Assembly: GCA_011037195.1 (NCBI GenBank)
Contig: JAAEAF010001589.1
Span: forward strand, 87,442 to 151,441
DNA from: Triatoma infestans
Taxonomy: Eukaryota; Arthropoda; Insecta; Hemiptera; Reduviidae
Direction: 5' to 3'
DNA length: 64,000 nucleotides
This document shows, in pieces, positions 46,571-58,180 of this stretch. A model generated the notes under the pieces. The model was not told where the DNA came from. It did no database searches and worked only from the letters and a program-made list of their open reading frames with translations. A program made the position numbers and the translations under genes. Each line of letters begins with the position of its first letter. Within the stretch, counting starts at the first letter, position 1.

Positions 46571-46625
46571 AATATTGTAACCAATGAAAGTCTCCTGTGG
46601 TGCGATTATTGCTACATGAAAACTT
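46571..46625 (-). repeat. Duplicate of the acceptor and first codons of the putative exon
   Basis: About 55 bp including the TTTTCA..TAG acceptor and the codons for AIIAPQ.TFIGYNIA match 46366-46420 with a handful of changes, about 205 bp away in the same orientation. It diverges right after the shared segment, so it is a partial exon duplication or a repeat unit. Confidence 0.6.
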
Positions 46626-46639
46626 CTATGTCCCCTCCA

Positions 46640-47690
46640 GTAAAATGTTAAAGTGTATTCAAAAAAAGGAGCGTTAAGTTAATGTGGAGATCCATATAAA
46701 AAATGAAAGAAATACAATCTACAAGAACCCAGTAGTAGTGATAAACACCGTGATCTACTTGTTACTTTTCTGCAACGGTTAAAAACTATTGTCTAAACTG
46801 TAACAAAATAAAGGAGCGATATTAATTTAAATTTTTTTTTTCATAAAAAATTTATGTAAAGAATCTATATAAATTACTGAAATTGGAAATATCCTAACTC
46901 CGGAATAAAAAGAAACTATTTTCCTCAACAGTTAAAAACAATCAATTAAGCTGTTTAAACGATTGGAATTTTAGACAGTAATTTTATTTTTGTTGCTGAA
47001 ATTGGTTTCGGATTTTCATCAATCGCCAGAGAACGCTATCAAGTTCATGTAATAGAGATTTGACTCTATTGACATCAACCAGTGTGATGCATGACAGAAT
47101 TATAAATTTAAAGTCAACTTACTTCACCAATTTGATAGCCTTAAGGTGCAAATACCGGGGCCAGTGTTATTTGGTCAGTGCACTGACGGGATCCTGGCCA
47201 TTTCACTGATAGGTGTTTACATGACTGCTGCGGACTTTGATTTTTTACTGTCACATCCGGAAGAAAGACACACTAATGTGTAAATCCATTTCTTCAGCGG
47301 AGAGATTGGCAATTAATTACCTTAAGGTATTTGGCAACAGATTTGCACAGTGATTATTTACCACGCTCTTAATTGTCAATTAGTTTTGCAATATTTTTTT
47401 ACATATTCGTCTATTTATAGGGTATAGTTTCCACTCCTTAATGTATTTGTTCAGTGTGCACTATTTCGTAACTGTGCACTACAATATATAGTAACCTGAA
47501 GAATGAATATTTACATACAAGTAAGAAGATTATGGGAACCTCACATTCTTTCATAAGCATGTTAATTAGAATAAAATATATTTTGGTATTAAGCATGTTA
47601 ATAGAATAAAATATCTTTTGGTTCAAACGGAATCCATACAGTGGACCAATTAGGTGGGCACTCAAAGCTACGTATGTACTATTTTCACAA
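46640..47690. other. Intergenic, unassigned
   Basis: No gene seen. Near 46990-47030 the minus strand has TTGATGA, a very short stem and GAAACC, which loosely resembles a hammerhead box but lacks stem II. Confidence 0.35.
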
Positions 47691-47692
47691 GT

Positions 47693-48262
47693 TCTAGCCC
47701 CACACGCCATCGCTGATCACTAAGATTACCTCATCCACATTCGTAGAATGTAGAATACCCAGTGGATATGAAACCCCTAGCGGTGAGTAAGTGAGAATGT
47801 TCTTATAACTAGCCTTTGCGTCTTTGCATAATTGGTTGGAGAAGAAAGTCGGGCTCTACTCAGTAGAGATGCGTGACGCTTCAACACTGTATCGCACGGC
47901 CACCGCAAAGCGGATTCGGGTAAACTTCTAGACTACTTGTATTACCGTCGAGGCGCACACCCCCTATCTACCACGAATGGCGGAGGTGTGGATCCGGAGA
48001 CCTTGTAACTATGATAAACGCGCTCATAATAATACGTTCGTCGTAGTTACCACTTCCCGATAGCGAAACTGAAGATTCACGGCATTTCGACCGAGTAGAG
48101 CACACTATATTCTCCAGTCACTTATGCAATGGCTAGCTATGAGCACATTCTCAGATACTAACAGCAAATGGTTCCCTATACCCTAGGGGCTCTACATTCT
48201 ACGAATGTGTATAACGTGATCTTAGTGATCAGCGATGGTGTGTGGGGGCTAGTAACATGTGT
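47693..48262. repeat. Large diverged inverted repeat
   Basis: The left arm (about 47700-47900) and right arm (about 48055-48262) are inverted: CCATCGCTGATCACTAAGAT, ACATTCGTAGAATGTAGA, TGAGAATGT.CTCATA and GCTCTACTC.GT occur in both. The spacer of about 150 bp holds GCGGAGGTGTGGATCCGGAG. No ORF. A third copy of the right arm is at 49078-49205. Confidence 0.6.
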
Positions 48263-48734
48263 ATATAATGAGCCGTGGGTGCAAACTCTCCTTTCAGCAA
48301 CTATTAATTGGCGGATCGGTTTTGCAATACCGGATTAATCGAAGATTAGCAAAAGTCTTACAAGCTGATCCGACTTTATCCTCTGTGATGTTGGCTTCCT
48401 GCACGTCACCTTGTGGGTCCGCTGGAAGGATGCTTCGGCTTGAACTGGGACGGGCTAAGTGCAGAAAGCCGAAAGAAGAATGGTTTATGCACGCGGAAGT
48501 GCTCTGCCTCCACATGTGGGTGCACTACCAAAACCCTGTCCATCAAAACTCCCCGTAATCTACGGAACACTAGCTCAAAACCGTTTTTCAATTTATTTCA
48601 GGTTAGGTCCTTACTGCGTCCTACGGGCTCTCTCCTCGTCTCGTTCGTTACCTTTTCCAGTCGATTTTTTTACCCGGTGTACTTCCTGGGCATTATGTGT
48701 CATGCGATTCCACGTTTTCTCTGCTTGGATTAGA
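48263..48734. other. Unassigned GC-moderate sequence
   Basis: Several short ORFs overlap in different frames here; none resembles a known protein. It probably belongs to the repeat that also brought the arms at 47693-48262. Confidence 0.3.
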
Positions 48735-48943
48735 TTTGATTGTTATAGGTGATTATCACACGGGGAAAGATCTGTTGTGCCTTGTCATTGCACTGTCGAC
48801 CTCAGAGCAGTGACCCCTCAGGCAACACTGCCCATCACAGAGCTGTAGAGGCTCTAGGAAGAGAAAATCTAAGGGCAGCTTGATGGATTCGAACCCGCGA
48901 CCTCCGCATTGACAGTCCTGCGCGTTACCACTGAGCTAATCCC
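48735..48943 (-). repeat. tRNA-derived SINE, best-preserved head
   Basis: The minus strand starts GGGATTAGCTCAGTGGTAAC, with an intact tRNA A box, then an intact B box (GGGTTCGAATCC) 30 nt later, then the family body (CTTCCTAGAGCCTCTACAGC, GATGGGCAGTGTTGCC). The tRNA-like part lacks a complementary acceptor stem, so it is not a tRNA gene. Confidence 0.8.
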
Positions 48944-49077
48944 TTCCTTTTCTGTTGGCTTACGCACATTATCTAGCTAGGGACGGTGACCCTAGTTTGT
49001 GTCCTGTATTTATCCTTGCCTGTAAACGATCCCTGTCTGCAGTTTACGTGTATTGTGTACTGTCTGGTCGAAGTGCC

Positions 49078-49205
49078 TACATGAGGTTCTATATTCTACG
49101 AATGTATATGATGTGATCCTTGTGATCAACGAGGGAGTGTGGGGGCTGGTATCATGTGGAAATATGTATATAGTGAGCCGTGGGTACAATTTGTTATTTC
49201 AGGAA
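49078..49205 (+). repeat. Third copy of the 48.2-kb repeat arm
   Basis: TATTCTACGAATGTATATGATGTGATCC...GTGTGGGGGCTGGTATCATGTG...TAGTGAGCCGTGGGT matches 48190-48295 in the same orientation with moderate divergence. Confidence 0.6.
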
Positions 49206-49239
49206 CAGAAACCAAAATGCGCCGTCCGCTCAAAACCTG

Positions 49240-49505
49240 ACGAAATTTATGCGCTCTGAGGTAAAAACCTATGCCCGAAACCTAAGCTCCCCAAGAGAAA
49301 TATATACTCGCCCGACCGAAACGTTATGTGTACACCAATCACGACCTATGCACGCTTAAAAATGTGACGGCTGTCCAAAACATATGCGCATCCCAACCGA
49401 AACCTATGCCCTCCTAACGGAAACCGGTGCGTGCCTCAAAAGAAGTCTTTGCGTGCCCGAAAATTGGCGCCCGCCCAAAACGTGACCTATGCGCGCTTCA
49501 TCCGA
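49240..49505. repeat. Degenerate tandem array of CCGAAACCTATGCGC-like units
   Basis: About ten variants of a phrase like CCGAAACCTATGCGCGCC, spaced roughly 22-30 bp, cover this stretch (for example AACCTATGCCCGAAACC, GACCTATGCACGC, AACCTATGCCCTCC, GACCTATGCGCGC). The units are diverged and contain many CpGs. Confidence 0.55.
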
Positions 49506-49649
49506 AACCAACAGAGCTTTTGATTCTAATGTAAGTAGGGATGACTCCAATGTAAGACATGGAATCGCATAGGGAAACTTAATGATACTGTTGCCCCATA
49601 ACACCCAAGAACTTTTTAATGTTTCTGGTAAGTTGAATTAAATTGAAGA

Positions 49650-49737
49650 AAAATTTATTTTGCTTGGGTTGTATAAAACTGTGTTTTTAAATTAAAAGAG
49701 AAAGTCGTGTGAGCGTTGACACCAGACTTTTTTTTTA
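49650..49737 (+). repeat. Interspersed repeat family A, 3'-end fragment
   Basis: ATTAAAAGAGAAAGTCGTGTG...TTGACACCAGAC followed by a T run is the family's shared end. Only the last about 90 bp is present. Confidence 0.5.
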
Positions 49738-49990
49738 TTTTAAGGCGCATCTAGTATCTGTGCGCGTCATGCATAAGCATGCGAGCCGCTGTACCTTGTC
49801 AAGAGTCCTCTTGACTGATGCTACTTTGGTCTTCCTAAACCATGCCACTGCGCCGTAGGTGATGACCGGTCTCACCATCATGGTGTACATCCACCGTAGG
49901 ATACTTGGGAGGCATCCCCAGGATTTGCCCGCCATCCTCCTACATATCATGAGGGCGCCAGTGGCAAAAAAGGAGAGATATGTAAGGCGG
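49735..49990 (-). mobile_element. Non-LTR RT C-terminal fragment
   Basis: The minus strand encodes ILRWMYTMMVRPVITYGAVA and LDKVQRLACLCMT, the usual text just downstream of the RT thumb in I/LOA/R1-group LINEs. Truncated at both ends. Confidence 0.7.
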
Positions 49991-51218
49991 GTATTTTTAT
50001 TTATATTTATTTTTTTATTGTTATTATTTATTTATTTTCTTCCTGCCTGCTGTCTATCAAGTTGCTTCTCAGCTGTGTTACTGTTAACATCGTTCTCTGT
50101 TTTTTCGAGTTTTTCTGTAGGTTGTAGGAGGAAATTGGTGGAGTTGTTTATTTTAGTGTTGTGTAAAGGTGTATAAAATTTGGTGTATGTAGTTTTAGGA
50201 CAAGTGTATAAATTTTGTAAATTAAATGTACGTAGTTTTATAGTTAGTTAATAGGTTTTCTTAGTGGGTTTTTTTGGGGCGTGGCCGGCATAGCCCTGGT
50301 TACTGTCTGTGAGAAAGTTGTGGGGTGAAAGGTGGAGAACTAAAAGGGGAAAAAAAGGGGGTGAAAATAGGCACAGGTAAACTGCAAGCTTATTTTTCGT
50401 AGTTTTTAATTGTAGAAGAGGGGTGATAGGGGTTTCCGGTGACGAAGCTGTTCCTGTGTTATCGATAGTGGTAGTGTGTTGTCGGAGAAGGTGTGTTACT
50501 GAGGCCCTTAGTAACAGATTGGTGCTGCAGTTAAGGCTGGGAGAAAGGATACCCCTTAGTGGTAGCAAGTTGATTGTGGGAAGGAAAACTTGCTGGTGGT
50601 GGGGGTGGCTTTAAAGTAAGAGGCATTCTCTTCCATAAGTAGGTGGTGCTTGAGATTCTGATCAAAACGAGCCATTCCTCGAGTGGCTGGGAGCCTCAGG
50701 AGCAGAATTATCGAGGTTGAAAGAGAGTATCAGGAGATAGAGGTTGGATAGGAGCTTGGCGGCAATCAGTTAAGTGGTTGGTTAATTGATCAATTAGTTA
50801 ATAGCTTTGGAAATTATAGCGGGTTGCAGGTCTTGGCGCCCTAATAACTTAGACAATTTTTTAAGAAGGTTTAGTGAGTACATAGCGGGTTGCAGGTCTT
50901 GGCCCCTTCAAAACTTAGAAATTTTTTGTAAGTATTCATTCGTATCTAGTACACTGATTAGTTTAGAGAGGTACTAGAGGTCATTGAGGGGTTAGGAGAA
51001 GCAAGGATGGCGGAAGGGTCAGGGAGGGGGTGGGGCCTGTGGTGGTGGGGGTTTGGAGCGGGAAGAGAGGGGTTTTTTGGGGGCGGTATCACACATTGAA
51101 GGGACTGGGGAGGAAAGTGGGTTACGCCGCTGGGGAAAAGGAAGAGGTTAGGAGGAATTCTCCCCCGGAGTTGCTGATAGAGGCGTTGGGGGTGGAGGCG
51201 GGTTAGATCCGACAGTGG

Positions 51219-52690
51219 TTGGAGGCGGCCATTCAGGAGGAGGCCCAATATAAGGAGTGGTCTGAACCAACTAAAAAGAATGTATCACAAAGGTCGGTGA
51301 CATATTTGGATAAAAAGGTGGGGAGATTTATTTTTATTATTAAGGAGATAGCTGCGAAATATAAGGGGATGGAGAGGAAGGCGGAGAATGTCATAGATAG
51401 GTACACGAGCGTGTGTACGGACCTAGATAAAATGGGTGAGCGGGTGGAGGGAGTGGTTGACCGAATGGAAAAGAAGTTGGACCTGTGGATGAAGATATCG
51501 GAAGAGGTGGTGGGAAGGGGGGAAGAGTTTTGGCAGGGTATGGAACGGAGTATGGAGAGAAGTATGACGGAACTGGTGAGAAGGGAATGGAGGCCTTTAA
51601 GAAGGAGGAAAGGGGGAAGATGGAAGAGGTGTTCCACAAGTTGGATATTTTGTGTGGGACAATTAATAGTGTCCACGTGGGAATCCAGAGTGTTCCGCAG
51701 GTGCTGGAGAAGGAGAGACTGCACGAAACTGGGAAGATAGAGGAGGTAAGGGTTGAGGTTAAGGATATGGGAAACAAAGTCAGGTCTATGTGTGAGACGG
51801 TGGGTCAAAGTGTTGGTAGGATTAGTGAAATGGAGAGGGAGAGGATTGAGAGTGGGCGAAGGATCGAAGAGATTATAGAAGACATCAGGAAGGGGAGAGT
51901 GGTGAGAGGGAGGAGAGAACGGATACTGAAGGAACTATGCGTGGGGACTCCTATGCATGGAGGGTTAAGAGTGGAAAGAAGAAGAAGGCCTACAAGACGG
52001 CAAATTTAGTGAAGATCGTGAAGGAGGTGGAAGGAAAAAGAGAGTCAGGGGAAGAAGTGAGGAAAGCGTTGATGATGGATATTGACCCCGTCCGGAAAGG
52101 ATGGGCAATTCAAGGCTTTAGGAAGGGGCGGGAAGGTGTGTTCGTGGAAATGAAGGAAAAAGATCAGGCGAAGCAGATGGAGGGGGATAAAGACCTGCGA
52201 GAAAAGGGGTTCAAGGGGAGGAGGTCAAGAAAAGGCTGCCATGGCTCATCATTTATGACGTACCCATAGAACATGACATTGGTATTAGAGAGACTGCGGG
52301 AAATATGTAAGGCGGAGCAGCAGGCCTTTATGAAGGGGTGCAGAGTGAGATTTGTTAGAAGATATGGGGTTAGGAAGCATATTGTGGTAGAAGTAACCCC
52401 GGAGAATAGGGCTGAGTTATTGAAGGAGGGAAGATGCAGGATAGGGTGGGTATCCTGCAGGATGGAAGTCTTTGTGAGACCCCACAATGCAGTAGGTGCT
52501 TTGGCTTCGGCCATATGGCCAGATGGTGCAGAGAAGAGGTGTACTGTTTGAAGTGTGGGGGGAAGGGCCATCTGGTTAAGGATTGTAATGAAACGAGGAA
52601 ATGTGTGAACTGTAAGAGTGGGGACCACGGGAGTAGGAGCAGGGAACTGCCGGTTGTACAAGGCAGTATTGAAGGCGTGTTCCCGTTCTA
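51219..52690 (+). pseudogene. R1-like ORF1 (gag-like, coiled coil plus CCHC knuckles)
   Basis: RNA-binding ORF1 protein of the element, split over three frames (51219-51600, 51590-52009, 51937-52551, then 52434-52690). The middle is a Glu/Arg-rich predicted coiled coil. Near the end are two good CX2CX4HX4C knuckles (CSRCFGFGHMARWC, CLKCGGKGHLVKDC) and a third whose last Cys is replaced (CVNCKSGDH...R). Frameshifts prevent translation as one protein. Confidence 0.75.
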
Positions 52691-52696
52691 TCGATT

Positions 52697-53280
52697 ATGG
52701 CCAATAGGAGGGGAATATTGCGGGTAAGGCAACTGAATTTCGGGAGATCCAGGTTGGCTATGGATGAAGTGAGAAGGGTAGCTGAAGAAGAGGGATTGGA
52801 CGTGCTGTTAATTCAGGAACCGTATAGTGTTCGGGGGAGAATTCCGGGTTTTGGGGTGTGGCAGAGGGTGGTTGCTGTGCAGAGTCAGCCGATGGCAGCC
52901 GCGGTCGTCCTCTCGGGGGACTTGGATTGTGTAATGATTGACCAGTTCTGTAATAGACATTGTGTGGTGGTGGAAATAGCTGGGGAAGGGGTAGGGAGAG
53001 TTATTTTGGTGTCCGCGTACTTTCAGTTCGGGGAACCCATCGAAGGGCATTTGGACTGGTTGGAGGGGTTGGGTCGGGGAATAGAGAGGGTCCTTATACG
53101 GGGTGGATGCAAATGCTAAGGCCTATTTATGGCATAGCGGGAGGGAGGACGACAGGGGGCTGGCCTTTAAGGAATTTGTAACGACGCATGGACATTATGT
53201 TCTGAACCTGGAGGGGGAACTGAACACGTATATAAGAGGGAGGGGGGACGAATATAGATGTAACTTTGGGGGTGGGGGTT
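52697..53280 (+). pseudogene. R1-like ORF2, APE-type endonuclease part
   Basis: Reads LNFGRSRLAMDEVRRVAEEE, LDVLLIQEPYSVRG (catalytic Glu in QEPY), then VILVSAYF and a DANA-like segment in another frame. Frameshifts follow at about 53110. The endonuclease nicks target DNA in intact relatives. Confidence 0.7.
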
Positions 53281-53979
53281 AAGGAAATAGTGGGGATGGT
53301 AAAATGAAGTGGGCGGTCAGGCGGTGGAGGTGAACACTGACCACCGGCTGATCTTTTGTGCTCTGAAAGAGAATGGTAGGGGGGAGGTGGGAGATGGCAG
53401 AGGGAAAGGCCAAAAACGGGTAGAATGGGGGCGCTACCGATGGTATCCTAGGGGAGGAACTAAAGAGGGTTAAGAGGGGACGGGGGAGGAGAGGGACACT
53501 TTGGGGGCAAATGTTCATTTACAGTGGATGTCAAGGCGCGCTCATGAGGGGTGGGTTTAGAAAAAAGGAAAGCAGGGTGGTGGAACGAGGAACTGGAGGA
53601 GAAAAAGAAGGAAGTTTAATAGGCTTAGAATGAGATTCAGGGAGAAAGGGGGAAGGGGGCAGAAGGAGTTTTGATAGAAATGAGGGAGGATAAAATCCTG
53701 GTGAGGAGGCGAAGCGTAAGAGTTGGGATTGTTGCTTTGAGTGGGAGGCTAGCAATCTTGTGGGGTTTGGGATATAAATTAGCGGGTTTGTAAGTTCCGG
53801 CCCGGGCGACTCCTTCATGCCATAAGTATTGAGGGAGTATGGTGATGTGGTGGGAGCAGTTTTGAGGGAGTTACTGAGAGGGTAGTGATTATGGAAAATG
53901 AGGGAGGGTGAGAAACGGGAATGGCAAAAGGGGTGCGGGAGAAATTAGGTGTAGTGAACGGAGCTAGAATGGGGATTGG

Positions 53980-54890
53980 GATCCAGTGGATGGGGAGGAG
54001 GTTCTGTATGCTCTTGGAAAGTTTAGGAAGGGGAAGGCGCCTGGGCCGGATGGGGTGACCCTCGAAATGGTATTGAATGGATGGGAGACTGTGGGTGAGG
54101 ATGAGTTACAGGTGATGAATGTGTGTTTGCATGAGGGTATGTTTCCGAAGGAATGGAAGGAGGGTGAGCTAGTGATGTTGAGGAAAGGGTATGATAGGGA
54201 TCCGAGGTTGGTCTCGTCGTATCGGCCGGTGTGCTTGTTGCCGGTGTGATCGAAAGAAGTTGGGATGATTGGCAGTATGGTTGTCGGAAAGGAAGGTGTG
54301 TGGATGACGTGTTGGCAGAGCGTGGGAGGCGAGTGAATGGGTCTGGTTCTAGGTATGTTCTGGGTATATTCTTTGATATTAAGGGGGCATTTGACGACCG
54401 GACCCCTGTGGTGGCCTTATTTGAGGGTAAGAATGATGGAGCTGGGAGTGCCGAAGGAGGTGTATGGAGTGGTGGTGGATTTCCTGGCTGAGCGTGCGGT
54501 GTTGTTGCGGTCCAAAACCCAGAGGGTCAAAGAGCAGGTAGAGAGGGAGTGCCCACAGGGGTCCGGTCCTAGGACCTACCTGTGGTGCCTGGTTTTTAAT
54601 GAGTTGCTAGTGAACTTAGAGCCAGGGGGTTGGTTGGGTTTGCGTATATTGACGATTTGTGTGTCTTGGTGGAAGGGGGACCGAGAGTAGAATTAGAGCG
54701 GCGAGCTTCGGGGAGTTGTACGTTTGTGTATGAGTGGTGTGCGGAGGGGAAGTTGAGCGTGAGTGAGGAAAAGACTGCTGGTATGTTGTTGAAAGGGCGG
54801 CTGCATGCGGGGAGACCTCCTCGGATAGTGATGAGTGGGATTAGGGTGAAAGTAGTGAATGAGTATAAGTATCTGGTGTGTGGATGAGTG
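53980..54890 (+). pseudogene. R1-like ORF2, reverse transcriptase part
   Basis: KFRKGKAPGPDGVTLEMV, SYRPVCLLPV, QYGCRKGRCVDDVL, GIFFDIKGAFD, then AYIDDLCVLVEGG (the YxDD palm box), NEYKYLVCG. Reading requires at least three frame changes. A later stretch to about 55600 contains the thumb and zinc-finger remnants. Confidence 0.75.
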
Positions 54891-55744
54891 CAGGATTGCG
54901 TGTGGGGTTGCTTGTGGAGAGAATGTGTGCGAGTGTGGAGAAGAAGTGGGAGAAATTGAGGAGACTGGCTGGGAAGGATGATGGGTATGGGTTCAGGGAG
55001 ATGTGGATGGTTTATAGGAGTTTATAGGAGTGTGGTTGAATCGGTATGGTGTTTTGCGGCGAGCTTCGTCTGGCCCAGGTTGCTGAGTGGGTACAGGAGG
55101 CGGTTGGAGGGGTGTCAGATACTGTTGGCCCTGGTAAAGGGGTATAGGACGGTCCCGACCGTCGCCCTTCCGTTGCCGGGGTGTTGCCGGTGTTGCTCAG
55201 GATGGAGGAGGCTTGTTTGGGGTATGTGGTCAGGAGGGGGGTTAGTGTAGTTATTGGGGGGGAAGTGGATAGGGATGAAATGGAAATGGAGGGGGTGGAT
55301 GGGATGAAAAAGCGAATAAGAACGGGACTGTAGAGAGATGGCAAGAAGAATGGAGGGGGATTGCAAGAGGGAGGCCGGTTGCGGTGTTCATCCCTGATGT
55401 TAGGAAGAGAATGGGGGAAAAATGGTGGTTAATGGATCACTATGTCACACAAGTTTTGACGGAGCATGGGGCGGGGTGGGCTTACTTGGAGCGGTTTGGG
55501 AGGGAGGTTGGGTCCGTGTGGGGTGGAGGACACAATTAAGCACAAAGTGTTGGATTGTGTTCGTGGGGACAGGGAAAGATATAGGATTAGGAGGGAGGTG
55601 GGTATATGTGGGGTTGGGTGACCGGAGGAGATAGGGGGTGGGGGAGTAAAGAGGCGTGGCTTCCTAATGGAATTAGCGAGGGTTCAGCTGACCCTGCACG
55701 GGGTTTATTAGGGGGGTGGTTTTCTTGGGGGTAGGTAGATCTAG

Positions 55745-55975
55745 GGAAGGGATAGGTTAGGTTTTGTATATATTGTATTTGGTATATAGGTAGGATTGGG
55801 TTAGGTTCGTCTAAAGGATTGTATATAGGTAGGGTAGGTTTTGTATAGGGTAAGTTAGTTTCTGTATAGGTGTAGGTTTTGTATAGCGTAGGTTAGGCCT
55901 TGTATAGGTGTATATATGTATAATGGTTGTAGGTTAGGTCTTGTATAGGTGTATATATGTATAAATAGTTGCAGG
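55745..55975 (+). repeat. GTATAGGT/TTAGG-rich tandem repeat in R1-like 3' UTR
   Basis: Repeats of a phrase like GTAGGTTAGGTCTTGTATAGG and TGTATATATGTATAA, some copies perfect and others diverged, occupy the end of the element just before a sequence change at about 55990. Confidence 0.6.
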
Positions 55976-55985
55976 GAGCTAAGAA

Positions 55986-56935
55986 GCGACTCGATTTTTT
56001 TTTTCAGGCGTAGGTACATGGCGCCACCATCGCCCATCTCTTGAGATGCAATCAGCCGCTGGTTCTCCAGGTTGGGGAAACCATCCCATTCCTCCCCATT
56101 CTTTCCTGGTCCTTTTCCCGTTTTTCTCCTCACTCCCCATGAGCCGACGGGTTCCTGGTCCCTGGGATACTGTACCCTGACCCCTGAAGCAACGGGTCAA
56201 AATCAGTAGGTGGCAAGGTAGTTAGACCATCGGGCGTGCGATCAGTCACGCCGCTATAGAATAGACAGCGAAGTACTGGAACTCGGGCGCAAGCATCGGT
56301 TTTGCAAGCCCAATTGCTTGCAATTGAGGTCGGACTCGTAGTGGCCGTTGGTTAACCAATAGCTCCGCTGTCCTTCGGGATATGAGCTGAGCGGGTGGGT
56401 ATACCGCAATATAAATGAATACTCTTGCCGTCGCAATCTACGACGGAATTGCCCTACGCTAGGGGGTGCGGCCCACCAGAGCTAAAGTAGAGTCAGCCTT
56501 CTCTACGATCTGGTAGTGGTGGCCAACAATTGTTGGCTTCCACGCGTGAGTTCGGCGTACAACCGAACCTGCCTCCTTGTGGGGCCAAGCGGTGGAGTGC
56601 CCGGGGAGGACTTCTGCCACGGGGAGGCCTTGCAGCCTAGCCTCTCGTGGTGGTGACATCCTTCTCTTGTAAAACGACTTCGTGTTTGCACGGGGGACTG
56701 GTATATCCGAATGGATAGGAACGGTCTTTAAAGAACCCTTAGTACCGAATGGGAACAAGAATGAGGGAAGAATGTCTATCAAGTATGTCAGAAGTTCCAT
56801 TTCTTCCACTAGTTGACATCACTATGGTTGGCAGGGTAGAAATGGTTTAGGGTAACTTGCAGCATAGCAAAGATGCAACGGCTAATTTATGCCGTTGAAT
56901 TGCTAAGTTGCATACATATTTTATTCTAATACAAG
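55986..56935. other. GC-rich sequence between two LINEs
   Basis: Contains no intact ORF. Its composition is retroelement-like and it directly precedes an I/LOA-like endonuclease region, so it may be that element's 5' UTR or degraded ORF1. I do not recognise specific motifs. Confidence 0.35.
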
Positions 56936-58180
56936 AACCTTATGCCTTCGAGGTTTGGGTGTGGCCAGTGGCGGGCTGTTTGTGGCGGATGGCGGGGGTA
57001 TTCCTAGGGCATGCATTTATGCCAGTCGGGATGTCGACGCTGTTCTGCTTCGACTGTTCTGTTTTCGGGATTTGGTGGCGGTAAGAGTTGGTCTAGGGGT
57101 TGGTGGGCGTCGCCGCGACGAAGTTGTGGCTTCCCCTATGATGATCCCTCTCCTCCTCTCAGGAGCTGATGGGTTTGGTTCAGTTTTCAGCGGCCAATAA
57201 CATACCTATTATTATAGGATGTAACGCGAATACGCATCATGCCTGGGGGAGCAGCGACACCAATGGTAGGGGTCGCGCTCTCATGGATTTCTTGGTGTGC
57301 ACGCTGCTAGAAGACCTGAATAAGGGTTCCGAATCCACTTTTGTTACTACGATTAGAAGACAGGTCATTGATATTACCCTTGCTTCTAGGAATATTAGTG
57401 GTTTAATTAAAGATTGGAGGGTGAGCCCTGAGGCTTCCATCTCCGATCACAGGTTAGTCTGGGGATTGACCCAATTACCCTGGCTACTTATAGGAATCCT
57501 AGGAGGGCGGATTGAGGTTTATATTCTATAATTCTTGAAGAAGCCCCTGATGGTATAATGGAGTTGGAAAGGGAGGCTAGCATTCTTCATGAACACATTA
57601 GATCCTCATTTGAGGAGTCCTGTCCTTCCAAGGTGGTTAATCTTCTTCGTTGGAAAAACTAAGGAGACAGGTTAGGGGCTCATACAGGAAGGTTGTCCTT
57701 GTTGATTCCCCGGTATCATGGGATAGTTAAAATAATATTAAAAGAGCGCATAAATATGCTCAAGAGAAATTTTTGGAGATCCTTTTGCGAGGATTTAAAC
57801 TCATTCCAGGAATCATCTAGGCTGGTACGGATTCTTAGCAAGGATAGGGACAGTCAGTTACGTACCCTACGATACCCTGAGGATCCTTTACAGAGGGGGA
57901 AGGGGAGACATTACAGCTTTTGCTTAATACTCACTTCCCGGATATTCAAGTATAAATGCTGCTTCATCTTTGGTGGGCGGAAGGAGATTACAACCTCATG
58001 ATGTAACCACCTTGGATGAGATAGTCACGCAAGATAGTGTGGTTTGGACAGTACAAAGTTTCTCACCTTTTAAGTCACGTGGACCGGATGGGGTTTATTC
58101 CTGTCTGTTGCAAAATGGTGGGTAAGTGATGACAAAGGAATTAAGAATTTTTAAAGGATGTTTAATGTTTGGTTATGTAC
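56936..58180 (+). mobile_element. I/LOA-like LINE endonuclease region, cut by a gypsy LTR
   Basis: The plus strand encodes IPRACIYASRDVDA, NNIPIIIGCNANTHHAWGSS, GRGRALMDFLV, SESTFVTTIRRQVIDITLAS, and SISDHRLVW: the APE-endonuclease N-D-x-H motifs of an ORF2 protein. Then a linker (SSRLVRILSKDRDSQL) leads toward the RT (FKSRGPDGVY), which stops at the LTR starting at 58181. A frameshift occurs in the first third. Confidence 0.75.

Larger units (their letters stand above)
50200..55985 (+). mobile_element. R1-like non-LTR retrotransposon, nearly full length but frame-broken
   Basis: A G/purine-rich plus strand carries a 5' UTR-like part (to about 51200), ORF1 with coiled coil and CCHC knuckles, then ORF2 with APE-type endonuclease and RT, and a repetitive 3' UTR. 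The domain order, the knuckle type and the endonuclease start (LNFGRSRLAMDEVRR ... LLIQEPYSV) fit the R1 clade. Several indels break both ORFs, so it is dead. Exact ends are not clear. Confidence 0.8.

Noticed and set aside
46985..47030. Hammerhead motif on the minus strand (TTGATGA...GAAACC)
   Set aside because: No stem II, and no helix I pairing.
48880..48943. A tRNA gene on the minus strand
   Set aside because: A and B boxes are good, but there is no 7-bp acceptor stem closing the molecule, and the sequence runs into a SINE body shared with other loci.
51233..51808. 191-aa minus-strand ORF at 51.5 kb
   Set aside because: Shadow of the purine-rich R1-like ORF1 on the plus strand; its Ser/Pro/Leu-rich composition is that of the complement.
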